A stretch of 64,000 bases of DNA from Chrysomallon squamiferum (GCA_012295275.1 CM022665.1:3982667-4046666); one strand, 5' to 3'. Shown: positions 13,398 to 26,088, counted from the first letter of the stretch. The notes: generated from the letters alone by a model not told the origin. Made by a program: numbers and translations.

Positions 13398-14853
13398 GAT
13401 GTAACACATTAATTAACTTGCTTTAATCATTTCTTAATGTCAGCAGATTTCTGAATATAAAGTCTAGATATAAACTGATTTTTTTCTGAATTTTTATTTG
13501 AGGAATAATAGCTTTAAATGAAGACAGACAAGAAACTTAAAAATATATAATTAGGATAATTTATGTAAAAAAAAACACCAAAAACCCTATACATTTAAAA
13601 AAAACAAAAAAAAAACATTCTATGTGGAGAATATATTTTGACACTGAAGTGTTATTGTATTCCAGTCTCTTTGTGAAATTGCCTTTTACTGAAAGATAGT
13701 CTCTTGGCTGTGCTTGTTAATCCATTAACCATTCATAACTAGATTAACTGAGTAGCAGGTTTTTATAGGTATATATTTTATAAAATAAGACAACCCATAA
13801 ACTCATACTGTGAAATGGATTTACTGTATCTTCATTATACCATATTGTTAACACTATACTGTATGTTTGTAGATTGCATTACAATTGAAAACTGCACCTT
13901 TTACCATTTTAGATTTGTGAGAGATGAGAAAAAAAAATGTTTAAATCAACAGTGATATTTTTTCTTTGTTTGTTTGAACAGAGTTACATATGTTACTTGT
14001 TTGCTGTGTTTTTGTTTTTATTAGTTTTTGATATGAAAAAAAGTTGTTTTTATCGAGTTCCTTGTTACAAAAAGTGTGAAAATCAAAATTAATCTCATTT
14101 TTTTAATGTTGTGAAGTTTATTCCCTTGTGAAAGTTTGTTTATTAATTGTATACAGGCACTGAGTGAGTAGGCATATTGCTGAGTAGAATGGTGGTGTGT
14201 TGTGTTTTTACAGAATTTAAAAAAAAAAAATACAAAAAAATAAATAAATAAATAAATATATATATACCTCCCTGTGAGAACTTTCTCAAAATATTATACG
14301 TATTTTCAGCAGAAGCTGTCACTTTTTTCCTTACAGAAATTATTTCTTATTCAGCATCTTAATTCATTAACAAACAGCAAAAAAACCAACAACAAAAAAA
14401 AACCACTTAAATATTTTGTGACAATCTTTAGTTACTAATGCATGGTGATTGTGTTCATTAACTTAGCAGTTAACTGCCGTTAATTTATTAAAATATTTGA
14501 TGTTTTTTACATTCATTTCAGCATTTAAATTATTTTAATATATTTTAATTATTATATATATATATAAAGATTTAAGCATTAACAAATTATTTTTAGATTA
14601 ATCAAAACTCGTTTTATTTTAAATATTTATTTTCTTAAGATTTTAATCCTGTTTAAAAGATGATTTATTTAGAAAGATGAATATGCATGTCTTTTTTCAT
14701 TTTTTTTAAATTGTCTTTTATTATTTTACTTTATAATCATTTTTAAACTTGGACTAATTTTATTTTAAAAATAAAATTATTGAAGCCATGTTGAACAATG
14801 TAAGCATGTTTTAGTTTTTCATAGCTTGTTTTTCAGTGATAGTTTGTAGTGTT

Positions 14854-14889
<36 letters not shown>

Positions 14890-15556
14890 TAAAGATTTCA
14901 GTAGATTATTAAAAACAGAACTTAAAATCAAAATGTCGTTAATTTTAATGTTGAAAACAAAAATCTTTCTTTTGCATGTGACAATCAGACTTTGTTCATT
15001 ATTACTGTACATGTGAAATTGTGTTTGAAATCTAGTCATTATTCATCATACACAGCAGTTTATTCAACGTGCTTTTGAAATCGTTCATTTGATTTTTTTG
15101 ATTTTTTTTTTTCTGTTCAACATGGTGTCAGCAAGGAATAGTTGAATTTAACTATTAAAAACTTTATTATTATTATTATTATTTCATTTGTAATCATTTT
15201 AATATCTGACTACAAAATATTTTTTTTAATAATTTATTTTTTATTTATTTATTTTTTAATTTCATGTCATTATTACTAACTTTAAAATGTTTTAAGCTGT
15301 GAAATGTATTTTTATTTTAAAATAACAACAACAAAAAAAAAACTGGCAAGGAAAAAATTGGCAGCTTTTGTTGCTCAACTCAGGACTCCGTGTTCTCTGT
15401 GAATGTTGTCCAAGCAGTAACTCGTTTCGCTTCAAAAGCAAAACCAAATCTTTTTATGTACATGGTGCCATGTTCTATGGTGTACCCCATGTTTAAAAAC
15501 AACTGTTAAACAGTATTGATCAGCTGTACACAAAATTGATTTTTGTCATTAATTAT

Positions 15557-15559
15557 AAT

Positions 15560-15562
<3 letters not shown>
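15557..15562 (+). terminator. Poly(A) signal AATAAA
   Basis: AATAAA at the end of a more complex, less AT-rich island (15360-15540) is followed at once by a roughly 45-base poly(T) run. The T-rich downstream sequence is compatible with a cleavage-factor element. Candidate CELF 3' end. Confidence 0.35.
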
Positions 15563-15607
<45 letters not shown>

Positions 15608-16163
15608 CCTGTTTTGCTTTATGGACATGGCTTGTATGTGGTTGTAGCAAAGATTTCAATTTTTTAATTATTATTTTGTAGCTTTTAGTTCAGGTTGGTA
15701 ATACATATATGCAGGAATCAGTATTGTTTTTTTTTTTTATTTCTTTTCTCTTTTTTTAATGAGCAGAAGGTATTTTTTGTTTCATTATTATCATTCATGT
15801 TCATGAAAATAGTACTGTGAAAACTTATTAAATATAGCAAAAAAAAAAAAAAAAAAAAATGTTTTTAATAATAATAATAAATTTAAAAAATGCACCTTGT
15901 TTATTCATTAATCAGCTAGAATTGTTTAGATACAGATCATATTGACGTGTGACTACATCAGATCCATTTTACAGATGTTTTCAACAAAAAAAAATGTGTT
16001 CATTTAAAAATATGCTGCATTTTAAACATTAAATTGCTTGTTTCTTTTTGTCAATGTGCTTGAAGCACACCCTTATTAGTGTCTCATTCTCTAGCTCACA
16101 TTCTTGCCTTCAGTTACTACAGAATGCATTTAACGTGTATAAATTTTGTGCATCTAGTCAAAG

Positions 16164-16197
<34 letters not shown>

Positions 16198-16508
16198 AGT
16201 TTTGAAAAAAAAAAAAAAAAAGTATACATGTATACATATAAAATTAATAAATGATAATAATAACAAAAATAAATGCCATGTCCATAGTCCCTTACAATAA
16301 ACATGTTAATTTACAGTTTAGCCAACTTTATAGATAATTTTGTTTTGTTATATAGTTTGGAAATTGTAGGTAATATTCAGAATTCACAGACCAGGCTGGG
16401 TTTTAATCTATTTTATTTCTGATGCAACTTCCCCCCCCCCATCTTATCCACTACCGTGGTTTATATCTTGTATTAGGTGGCATTGTGATGTGGTTTGGCA
16501 ATGTACAG

Positions 16509-16514
16509 AATAAA
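16509..16514 (+). terminator. Poly(A) signal AATAAA (distal candidate)
   Basis: This is the last plus-strand hexamer before the convergent gene's signals, preceded by a less AT-rich stretch (16380-16505). It is a plausible distal end of the CELF transcript. Confidence 0.35.
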
Positions 16515-16747
16515 AAATTTAAAAAAGGTATTAAAATTTATTGATATAATGTTAGTTGTGTTGTTTGTTTGTGTTTGGACAAGTAAATATTGATTCTTTT
16601 TTTTTTTTTTTTTTAGAATTATAAAAAACAAAACAAAACAAAAACCATCCAGAAAATGGTTACGTTCATACTAGATGAAATGTGGGAAGATTCAACTGAT
16701 GTTGAGTAAACTGAATAATAATTATGACATAACAGAATAAAAACACC

Positions 16748-16806
16748 TTTATTATAACAACAATCTTTTATTGAAAAGGCACATTTTAGAAAATATTAAA
16801 ATGTGC
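16748..16806 (-). terminator. Distal poly(A) signals and hairpin at convergent gene ends
   Basis: On the minus strand AATAAA occurs at 16772-16767 and again at 16753-16748. Immediately upstream in that orientation is a perfect 10-bp inverted repeat (GCACATTTTA / TAAAATGTGC, 16779-16788 and 16797-16806) with an 8-nt loop. This looks like a 3' end for a long 3' UTR of the minus-strand selenoprotein gene. Plus- and minus-strand signals lie within 300 bp of each other. Confidence 0.4.
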
Positions 16807-19063
16807 AAACAAGTTACACACATGTTAAAAACACCAAATTGAATTGTACAACAGTTCACAACTTGAAAAATGTTAACACTGGTACAGATGACAATGAGAA
16901 TACAAAATCATTTGATGCAAACAGACTAAAGAATCAACATTTGTTCATTCATTGTTCATTGACATAAAACATTCTTGGATATTTCTTATGGTTATAAAAT
17001 TTGCACCATTTCATTAAAGTTGTTTGTTTATTTTTATACAAATTATGATAATGGAACATTTTGTATGAGAGCAACTGACCACACTGATTAAAACAGCAGT
17101 TGGAACAGTAAAAATGGGTGCCATTTATATCTATTAATTTACAAATGTTAGTGCTATATGTTTACTTACTTTCATGTATTTATTCTTGACATGTCATCAT
17201 ACACTAGTACATACAAGTAACATAATTCCTCGATGAAAACAAAAATGTATTTTAAAATAATATAAAGAAATGTCAATTAATACAAGTTACTTAAAGAAAT
17301 AGCCTTGACATAACCAATAAATGAAAGCAATAAGAATTAGATAAGCCAATGGCAATATTAAAATTGTTATAAACATTAAAATATTAAAACGGAGATAAAC
17401 TGATAATCATTTGTCGAAAGTAAAACAAATAAAAAATCTTTAAAGAATAATAGTTAACTCAGAAAAAAAAAAAAATAATAATCAAATTTACTTTATTTTC
17501 TAAATATATTTAAATTTGAAAAATCTACCTATTTGTAATTCTGTTAAAGAACTGATTTCTGGATATAATATTCAGTGATGTCTGTGTGAAGTAATTTTAC
17601 CTTTTAATAGAAAAAATAAAAAATAAAATTGGTTAATTTGTTTCGCATACGTAAGTAAGTTTTGTTAACTTTTTGTTGAACTTTTGGCGTCAGAAATTAC
17701 AAATTTCATATTCACATATCTGGATCTGATAAGAATTTCACAACTGATAAATTTGTGCATGGTAGCAATCATCAAAATGTAAATCTAAAGAAATAAAAAT
17801 CTGAAAACAAAGAAGAAACTAATTACCAGGAAACCCGAGTTACTTTGGTAATAATTTAAGAAAAATGGCGTCGTCATAGATAAAACAAGGCCCCACTTTG
17901 ATTGTGCTGCTATCTGGTGTCGAGGTGAATTCGCCCCTTCGTTTTTGTTTGTATATATGTATATATATATATATTAATATGCTTCCATAAGTGCATAATT
18001 TTATTTCGAATGATACACAGCATTAATTGAGACCGATCACTTTCAGCGGTTAAAAAGCACGTTTCAAATAGAAGTTATGTCCCTTGATTTTCAGTCGGAT
18101 GAAAATATTGATTAGAAATAAAATGTAGAGATTCAACAACTGAGAAACACATACAAGCAGATGAAGAGTAACGAAGAATGGATGTTAATAGCAATTTCCG
18201 TACAGGTTTTTAAAACAGAACTAGGTCTAAGACAAATGTAGGCCTTTATATATGAAAGGTAGACATGCTTGTCAGAATTAGCAAGAGCTAAAATCACATC
18301 ATAGCTGGAATGCTATCTTTATATATTGATAAAATTATAAATAAAAATAATATAATATAATATAATATAATATAATATAAAAGTAAATTTAATATAAAGA
18401 AAAAAAAAAAGGAAAACATCTCAGTTACCAGTAATATTAACAAACAATAAATAATGACAACATAAATAATATTATTTGTGAAAATACCTTCACTGCTATA
18501 GAGATAAAAATATTTTTACAGCACTTGATTTTTCACTATGCATTGTAGTTGTGATCCGTTTAGAATTCACTGGCCACGTTTTTAAATAATTTGATCACAT
18601 ATTTATTGTTACGATAAAAATTACGATATCAATCAATAAAATATGATTACCATTCTTTAAATGTATACCGATGCCTTCACTTTGACGAAGAACGAATATT
18701 TAGTTAATTATCAATTTTCTTTTTTTTTTTTTTTTTTTCTTTCTTTATTTCTTTATTTGTGTTTTATCTTTTTATAAATTTTTTCTTCAAAATAAAAATG
18801 TAACCATTATTATTGAACTGAGATGCTCTGTCAATCTTTACCAAATGAAATAAATTATACTGAACAAATTTATTCAGTTTAACTATTGAATAAAAAGATG
18901 AAACACAGGGAGAGCGACTTTGTTACAGTATCAAACTCACATAAATGAATGAATGAAAGAAAACAACACGTATATTTCAAAATAGATTCTTATGTATATG
19001 GAATATAAACAAAGAAATATTTAGAACCATAATTCCCGCTGTGTGTTACATAGTCAATTCGTT

Positions 19064-19098
<35 letters not shown>

Positions 19099-19547
19099 CG
19101 TTTTTAAGAAAAAAGAAAGAAAGAAAGAAAAACAACAGTAAACAAGAAATGGAATTCATAACAAAATAATAACTGTGAAAACATAGATGTGTGTGTCTGT
19201 TACGCTGTGTAAATGTTTTTGTGTGTTTGCGTGCGTGTGTATATGTGATTTAAAAAGTTATGTTAAAAACCTGCTTACAAATAGCAGGACAAATGAACTA
19301 AGCAGCAATTAGCATCTAATCTGAATAATACACAGATGAAAAAAGGTAAAGATTAATTTCTTTAAAAAGAAATAAATAAATAAAATAAAAACTTTAATAT
19401 TTAAAAGCAATAAAAATAGATATTTTCGGTCAGCGTTTGTTCTAGAAAACATATTATTACTTTAAACAGTATTATTGACAAAACTATCAGTCGTGTACTA
19501 ATTCTTAATTTACATAAAAGAGGGTAATCCGCAAATATCTGAAAACG

Positions 19548-19553
19548 TTTATT
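19548..19553 (-). terminator. Proximal poly(A) signal of the selenoprotein gene
   Basis: An AATAAA on the minus strand lies about 300 nt downstream of the SECIS element and 1.2 kb after the stop codon. A transcript ending here would still contain the SECIS. A (GA)n tract (19612-19679) lies between the two. Confidence 0.45.
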
Positions 19554-19608
19554 GAACCAGGACAAACATTTTTTTTTTTTAATTTTTTTTTTTTTTTAAT
19601 TGTTTCTT

Positions 19609-19611
<3 letters not shown>

Positions 19612-19679
<68 letters not shown>
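19612..19679. repeat. (GA)n microsatellite, 68 bp
   Basis: A pure GA dinucleotide run. In the minus-strand selenoprotein transcript it is a CU tract in the 3' UTR, between SECIS and the proximal poly(A) signal. Confidence 0.95.
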
Positions 19680-19680
<1 letters not shown>

Positions 19681-19845
19681 GGTAAACCATAGTATAAATG
19701 GTAGCACGTCTATCTCCGCCCCTTTTTAACTTTTGCCGCTTACAAAATTTCAAGTAGCTTATAATTAAGACAGTCCACATACTTCTTTGACGATTTCAAA
19801 AAACTTTTCCCCCGTTTCATCTGTGTATAATTTTCGCCACTGAAG

Positions 19846-19913
19846 TCTTACGAACATCATCGCAAATAACTTTGCATATGCTTTTACAGTTATCTGGTCA
19901 TTATTTCGAGAAA
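19846..19913 (-). promoter_or_regulatory. SECIS element (selenocysteine insertion sequence)
   Basis: Read on the minus strand, the core is AUGA (19901-19898), then 12 nt, then an AAAA run (19885-19882), then GA at 19861-19860. Helix II is nine base pairs (19896-19888 with 19863-19871; one G.U). The four positions below it are exactly the SECIS quartet: U19900.U19859, G19899.A19860, A19898.G19861, C19897.C19862. A short helix I (CGAA 19908-19905 with UUCG 19854-19851) lies beyond an internal loop, and the apical loop includes GCAUAUGC. This fits the eukaryotic SECIS pattern, with adenines unpaired in the apical region. It lies 859 nt downstream of the stop codon of a gene with an in-frame UGA at the expected Sec position, which strongly supports both calls. 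I could not run a folding or SECIS program. Confidence 0.85.
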
Positions 19914-20279
19914 TCAGCGACACGGGACGCTAAGCAGCTGCTTCGTTCACTCGATGCATTAAAAATGGCCGCTCACGTATCGTGGCAACTGCGTAAAGTC
20001 GCAAAAAGACTTCACTGCGCTTATTTTAAGAATGATATCTTCCAGTTGTCGTATTCTGAGAAACAAACGTGAATACAAAAGAATGTGAATATTTGAAAGA
20101 AAGACCGGATATTAATTGTAACGTTATGAATGAAACGACTTGGTTTTGTGACCAAAAATAAAAAAATAATAAAATAATAGTTTTACGACATTCGAAATTG
20201 TGTCGTTGACTAATGAATGAATTAGCTAAAGCAAAAACGAGATTATTTTATATAAATAAATTATTATTATTGATATTGC

Positions 20280-20319
<40 letters not shown>

Positions 20320-20771
20320 ATTATTGCTGTTGTTGTTAGTTGTTGTTATTATAGCAATGTTTTAATATATATTTTGAAAATATTTTAAAAGTCAAAAAAG
20401 AGATGAACATAACATTAATATTAGAGTCATTTGCTAATAATGAAATTATTATTTGACATAATTTCTATAGCCTGTAACTATATATCATGAATTATTTATA
20501 TAATTACTTTCCAACATTAAAGTAATGGATTTTCATTTCCTATCAAGCTGGAAATGAATTGATTTGTTCATGCAGAATGTGATATCTCGTGTTTAAATTA
20601 ATTTTCAACAATGCAGACCGCGTTTTACCTTGTTCAGATAGAATATCATGCTTGAAAAAAAAAAAAATAATAATAAATAAATAAATAAATAAATAAATGT
20701 ATTTTACAGAAGATCTTGAATACAGAAATATTTTAAATCTTCTTTGACACTTTTAAACATTTTTTTTTTTT

Positions 20772-20849
20772 TTAAACTAGAACACAAAACGAGGATTTGT
20801 TTGATTTTTTTTGGTTCGTGGTGCAGGTTCTTTCAAGCAGATTTAGTAC
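20772..20849 (-). CDS. Selenoprotein W2/MIEN1-like, terminal coding exon
   Basis: This 26-codon exon (phase 0 start) follows a poly(T)-TAG acceptor. It encodes VLNLLERTCTTNQKK, then Ser/Asn/Lys, and ends SSFCVLV with TAA at 20774-20772. The amphipathic helix after the FP motif and the final C-V-L-V box correspond to the tail of MIEN1 (C17orf37), which ends CVIL and is prenylated at that cysteine. The exon was too short for ordinary ORF calling; I placed it by splice phase and by family tail. It completes a 107-residue protein. Confidence 0.85.
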   Translation of the reverse strand, partial: VLNLLERTCTTNQKKSNKSSFCVLV

Positions 20850-20874
20850 CTAAAAAAAAAATTTAAAAAAATAA

Positions 20875-20906
<32 letters not shown>

Positions 20907-21035
20907 TAATAAATAATAATAATAATAAAAATGAATAATAAGTATATCAAATAAATTTTAAAAAATGATCATTTTACCATTATCATCATAATAATTATAA
21001 TTACAGTAATTATTATTAGTATTATGATGATGATG

Positions 21036-21066
<31 letters not shown>

Positions 21067-21135
21067 GATATTCAACACGTATGACCTATATGACTGGTTA
21101 CTAAAGAGATAAAAAATAATGACTTTAAAACTGAC

Positions 21136-21212
21136 CTCTGACTCACTAGGAAATACCCCAGTGTCCAGCTTGGAAAAGATAAGTTCTCCATTTAGATAAA
21201 CTTCAAAACTGC
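21136..21212 (-). CDS. Selenoprotein W2/MIEN1-like, beta-strand core exon
   Basis: This 77-nt exon lies between acceptor tttctttcgcag and donor GAG/GTCAGT. It enters at phase 1 and leaves at phase 0. It encodes GSFEVYLNGELIFSKLDTG then VFPSESE. The pattern G-x-F-E-(V/I)-x-(V/L)-N-G-x-L-(V/I)-x-S-K-L-x-x-G-x-F-P is diagnostic for the Rdx (SelW/SelT/SelH/MIEN1) thioredoxin-like family. It is closest to MIEN1/SelW2 ([20 protein letters not shown]). A stronger-looking donor, GTGAGT, lies 11 nt upstream. Using it would shift the frame into the terminal exon and hit a stop after a few codons, so I prefer GTCAGT. Confidence 0.9.
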
Positions 21213-22446
21213 CTGCGAAAGAAATAATATATATAATAATAATTAGTGTTCGTGTTCGTGTTCGTGTGCGTGTGTGTGTGTGTGTGTAAAAATAAATAAA
21301 TAAATAATTTAAAAGACATTTAAACAAATTACACAAATTATGCAGAAAAACAAAATTAGAAGAAAAAAAAATCATACACTGAAACTGCAATGACGACAAA
21401 CTGTGGTTTTAAACTTCTTTTTTTTTTTATAAATATTATCTTCCATACAGTTTTGGCAATTTTTGAACAATTAGTACACGTGCACTGTTAGGTCATGTAA
21501 ACATTTTATTAGTCAGTTCGGTAGTAAATGGAATAAACGGAAAGTATTAATTCTCCAAATTGATCAAACGATTACAATGCGCGTGCGTCGAAGCAATTTC
21601 CTGTTAGTATTCCGGTTCACGAAAACCTGAGGATGATATTAATGTTAAATCTTAATGCTTTATCTGAGCTGGATTTGGTGCTTTTTTTTGTTGTTGCTAT
21701 TGTTGTTATTTGTAATTATGGTGTTGTAGTAGAAGTAATAATAGTAATAGTAGTATTAGTAATAATAAATGATATTATAGTAGTAGTTGCAGCAGCAGCA
21801 GCCGACGGAGTAGCAGTAGTAGAAGTAGTAGTAGAAGTAGTAGTAGTAGTAGTAGCAGCAGCAGCAGCAGCAGCAGCATAGCAGAAAAAGACGTTATGAT
21901 ATTAATAATAATAGTTGCTGTTATTGTCGTTGTGTTAGTAGTTGTGGCAGTAGTGGTGACTGCAGTAATTGTTGATGTGGTTGTAGCAACTAGCAGCAGC
22001 AATAACATTTTGCACCGTTTTGGATGACCAAGTCTGTGTGCTGCAGAATTACCTGAACTATAATTTTATTAAGCCCTAGGTTGACAGATTTTATTGTGTT
22101 AGGTGCTCTGAAGTATTCTGTCAACATTATCTCAGCTAACAACTCGTGTCATACAAGTAATTAATACCCTGCTGTGTAACGCAGTAAACAGGAAAATAAC
22201 GATTTTAATACCACTCAGTATTCCACTATGGGCAATATGGTACTCAAATTAAACATTCTGATCGTTATTTTATATTTTATTTTTTGTTGTTGTTGTTGTT
22301 AATGCTTAATATACAAGAAAAATGTATAGTTTTAGCAAGTATAGCTTTAGTTATATATACATATAAGCATTACATACGTATGAACATTTACGTATTAAAT
22401 GAATATGTATCTATAATCAGTGTGAGTATGTTTAAGTAATAATCAG

Positions 22447-22505
<59 letters not shown>

Positions 22506-22893
22506 CATTACATATAAATACCATGAAGTGACTGTTGCCGGCTAACAAGAGACAATACCAAATGCCTCGTACAGCAATTAATCTCCATGATATACTCAGC
22601 ACTAGGTTTATTGGTAAACACATCGTCGCTACCAGATCACTAATTCCCTCAAAGTATCAAACCTCTGTGTTCACACAGCAAAGTGTTATCGACCCTACAC
22701 ACACGTACAGTGACAGCTTTCTGTTTGCCCCTCTCCGCATTCGCAGAATTAAATTTCTCCTAACAGCGTGTGTTCTGGAAGCCACACGAGTTTGAACTGG
22801 TAGCAATCATGATGAGATCTCGGCCACTTTCTGGATAATGCGATCCCGCCATTAACTTCAATGCGAAATAATAATAGTAATAATCAGGTGAAC

Positions 22894-22933
<40 letters not shown>

Positions 22934-25220
22934 GTAGTAGGCAGGAATGTCGTCACCATTTGTGCAAAAAGAACAGACGAAATGAAAGCTGTCACGAACA
23001 CGAAAATTGTTTCTAGAAAACGTTTGTGCAATGCTGTTGATATTTCTGAGTCGTAACTATATATTTAAAGAATGATATGCATGTAATTCTAAAAAAAAAG
23101 ACGATGAAGTATGTATTACATATTAAATAATTGTTCAACCCATTCTGCTGTGATCATGACTTCTTCTAGTCTAAGACTTGGCCACAGAGTTAACTGTTAT
23201 GCTGACTAAAATAATAAATAAATAAAAAAAAATAAATAAAATTAAAAGTTAGAATTAAAATTAAAATTTATGTCTAAAGTTCTACATAACTACTGGACAT
23301 ATAATCTAAAACCAAAGATGACCTAAGCAGTATTTCAAAATGAATGGTTAAAGCACTTCTATCGTGTGAACGATGAGCTCGAATAAGTTTAACCATCTTC
23401 AGTTTATCTAATATTTTAAAGAGCTGAACCAGAGGAATAGTAAAGGAACGATCGAGCTCCTTAAAGGATCATCACGGGTTTTGGAGTCAGCCAACATCTG
23501 TATATAAAGATAATCTTCTTTGCTGTTTTATTACAAATCTCACAAAATGTCCACGAGTTAACTTACAAACGACCTTTAACGTTTTGTTTAAGTTGACTTT
23601 TGAGTCTTCGTAAATTACTTTAAAAATAAAAAGATTTAATTCTAGAATACTTTTGGCCACGAACCGTACCTAAACGAAAACACCGCTTCACGAATTCACG
23701 GAAACCGCCCCCTCTAAGATCCGACCCTGCAAAATTGTGGCTGTTTACGACATATAATCCAAGAGCCGAGGAAATTTGTCATGACAGCGTTAAATTAGAA
23801 CGTTTGTACACGACTTAGAGAGAAGTCGATAACACTTTCCTAGTTAACCCGCTATATTCCTGTCATTACCGTATTAAGAAATCATGGGTTAATCAATGTA
23901 CTGCGCAATGAAGGCTAATTGTCCAAAACAGAGTTAGATGTCACAACTTTCGAAACATGATTAGTGAACTTATTATTAATTTTATCTTTGAAAAAAGAAT
24001 AAATAAAAAATAAAATAATGATTATAGTGAAATGAAAATTGTTATGTCAGAGAAATCGTTGTCTTCAACTGGCGCATCCACACAGTCAAAAAGGGAAAAG
24101 GAAAAAAAGGTGATACGTGTGAACTATGTATTACAGTTGTGTTCGTTGATACAACTGTTTCACTTAGTGTGGAGTAGTTGAAAAAATGCAGAAATATTAG
24201 AATATTAAAGCACGTTTTTGTGGGTTAGTGAGGAATATATAAAAGATCAACAAAAAAAAATAAAAAAAATAATAATAATAATAAAAATAAAAAATCCTGG
24301 TTTTGTGGATATATTTACTTTATATTTGTCCCTCTATTTTATGTTCCTTTATCAGTTTCCTCTATCCGTGATTGCTGTGAATATTATTAAAATTATTTTT
24401 ATATTGATGTTGTTGTTGTAGCAATGTTCTTCTTCTTATTATTATTATTATTATATTATTATTATTATTATTATTAATTATGTTGTTGTTGCTGTTATTA
24501 TTATTATTATTATTATCGTCGTCGTCGTCGTTGTTGCTATTGCAACATCTGCAGCTACTGTTGCTATTTTAAATATAGGTCTTTTAATCTGAATAAAAAA
24601 TAAATGGGTTAACTGACGAAATTTACTGTTTTATTACGGCAAACAACACTGAGATGTATTATTAGATTTTCACAATAGGAACGACCGCGTATCCTTCCTG
24701 TTTCTCTAACAAACACTGATGTATCTGCAGTCTTGTAAAAAAATCCTTTAAAAAAAATCCTTTATTTCCACTAACAATTCATTATACTTTCCAATAAGGG
24801 AAATGCCACATTTAAACATGCAAAGAAGCGTGTTCGTTACTTCTATACTTCAGGTATGGGCTACACGTTTTCAAAATCTGTGAATATTTGATTTTCGCAT
24901 ATTAAATAAACTGTATGATATTTTGTGTATGGTGGACGGAGTTTGGTCAGCTTCGTTGAAATAATATCAAGTAGAAATAAGATAAAACCCCAAAATTAAA
25001 TAAGACCAACTTGTTTAAGAAATGGGTTAAATACTTATGTTTCAATTTGTTATAGTTAAGAAGTTTCAATTATATGTAATAAAAATAATTAATATTAAAC
25101 CATTTAATATAGAATTCTTTATACATTGAAAATTAAATATATATATGTAGTTTCATTCATAATGGAAAGAATGGTATACATAAATATGTACATGCACTTT
25201 CGAACACACATATATATATA

Positions 25221-25287
25221 TACATACATACATACATACATACATACATACATACATACATACATACATACATACATACATACATAC
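25221..25287. repeat. (CATA)n microsatellite
   Basis: About 16 near-perfect tetranucleotide units, flanked by TA repeats. The long Tyr/Val/Cys/Met frames here are products of the repeat. Confidence 0.95.
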
Positions 25288-25324
25288 AAATATATATAAG
25301 CACACAAACATCTACGTAAGTACA

Positions 25325-25400
25325 CAGGTTGTCTTGATGGCCTTCGGAGTGCGGGCGAATGGGTGCCTTATATTCGAGTCTCGTCAGCGGCATCTGACGG
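25325..25400 (+). mobile_element. Possible tRNA-derived SINE fragment
   Basis: The stretch is far less AT-rich than its surroundings. It carries a GATGGCCTTCGG-like A-box region and, about 35 nt further, ATTCGAGTC, resembling a B box (GGTTCGAATCC). The spacing and G-rich middle resemble a degraded tRNA head as in molluscan SINEs. The family is not identified and the copy is diverged. Confidence 0.3.
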
Positions 25401-26088
25401 GTTTGTGAGGTCGTGATTGGACTTTGTCCTCCTGCGCCAGTGCGTTCCCGAATTGTCTATGTGCAGAATCTAATCAGACGTCCATACGACAGAGAATATT
25501 CAAATACTAAAATACACACACACACACACACACACACACACCGAACAAACATACATACAAACATACCTGTATTTGATTTACTGAGCTGTACAGCTGATAA
25601 GCAGACTAACAAAGTATTTCTTCATGATCAACAGACAATAAAAGTCTGTGAAAAAAGTGAAATGTATGTCTAATCCTCGCCCTAACCATTACAATTAAAG
25701 CCGATTCTTTCATTCTAAACAATGAAACAAATGCTTCAAGAAAGTCGATTGCGTAATACAGACATTATAATTAACTTTATTTAATTCTGTACAGTAATAA
25801 ATAAATAAAAAGAAAGAAATAACGAAAGAAATAAGGAAATTTAAAAAATGATTTAATAATTAAAGTTGTTTTGAACAGGTGTTTGCAATTAACGAAAAGG
25901 TTATTCGGTAAATGAATTTACCACATCAACGATTTTAATTGGTAGTGTTTAAGATGAATCTATACCACTATAAGTTATTTATTATTTATTTAGTTTTAAT
26001 TTTTAATTAGTGTTGATTCGAGCTAATAGAAACCTAAAAGAAGGTAATTACAATAATAATAATAATAAAAATAATGAAGATGAAGATG

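Larger units (their letters stand above)
6775..16520 (+). other. CELF-like 3' UTR region (long, several possible ends)
   Basis: Nearly 10 kb of AT-rich, poly(T)-studded sequence follows the stop codon, with no convincing ORF. It has AATAAA hexamers at 10621, 15557 and 16509. Islands of more complex sequence occur at about 9740-10200 and 15360-15540. A Pumilio-type UGUAAAUA octamer is at 7042-7049. Poly(T) runs of about 44-45 bases lie at 13350-13393 and 15563-15607. Whether all of this is transcribed as one UTR needs RNA evidence. The assignment to the CELF gene rests on orientation and on the convergent minus-strand gene beginning near 16750. Confidence 0.5.
16773..20771 (-). other. 3' UTR region of the SelW2/MIEN1-like gene
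   Basis: This region follows the TAA at 20774-20772 on the minus strand. It holds the SECIS element and the proximal poly(A) signal. Beyond that, to 16773, it is AT-rich sequence with poly(T), (TATAA)n at about 18349-18382 and (TTA)n at about 20281-20318. The plus-strand open frame of 66 codons at 19872-20072 lies over the SECIS and I treat it as non-coding. Confidence 0.5.

Noticed and set aside
19921-20062. Terminal selenoprotein exon after the strong tttgtttctcag acceptor at 20062
   Set aside because: In phase 0 it stops after nine codons without family likeness. Its longer frame needs a phase-2 donor that exon 3 does not have.
19872-20072. 66-codon plus-strand frame with ordinary amino acid mix
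   Set aside because: It lies antisense over the SECIS and 3' UTR of the selenoprotein gene and has no splice partners or recognisable domain.
20521-20670. Alternative terminal exon for the selenoprotein after a CAAG acceptor (35 open codons, phase 0)
   Set aside because: Its peptide does not resemble the Rdx tail, whereas the exon at 20772-20849 gives the expected helix and CVLV end.
21633-22008. Val/Ala- and Leu-rich open frames
   Set aside because: Trinucleotide repeat (GTA/GCA) read in both directions; no family resemblance.
22535-22795. 86-codon plus-strand frame in a less AT-rich stretch
   Set aside because: No ATG at its beginning (opens with TTG), no splice signals pairing with any gene, and no recognisable motif.
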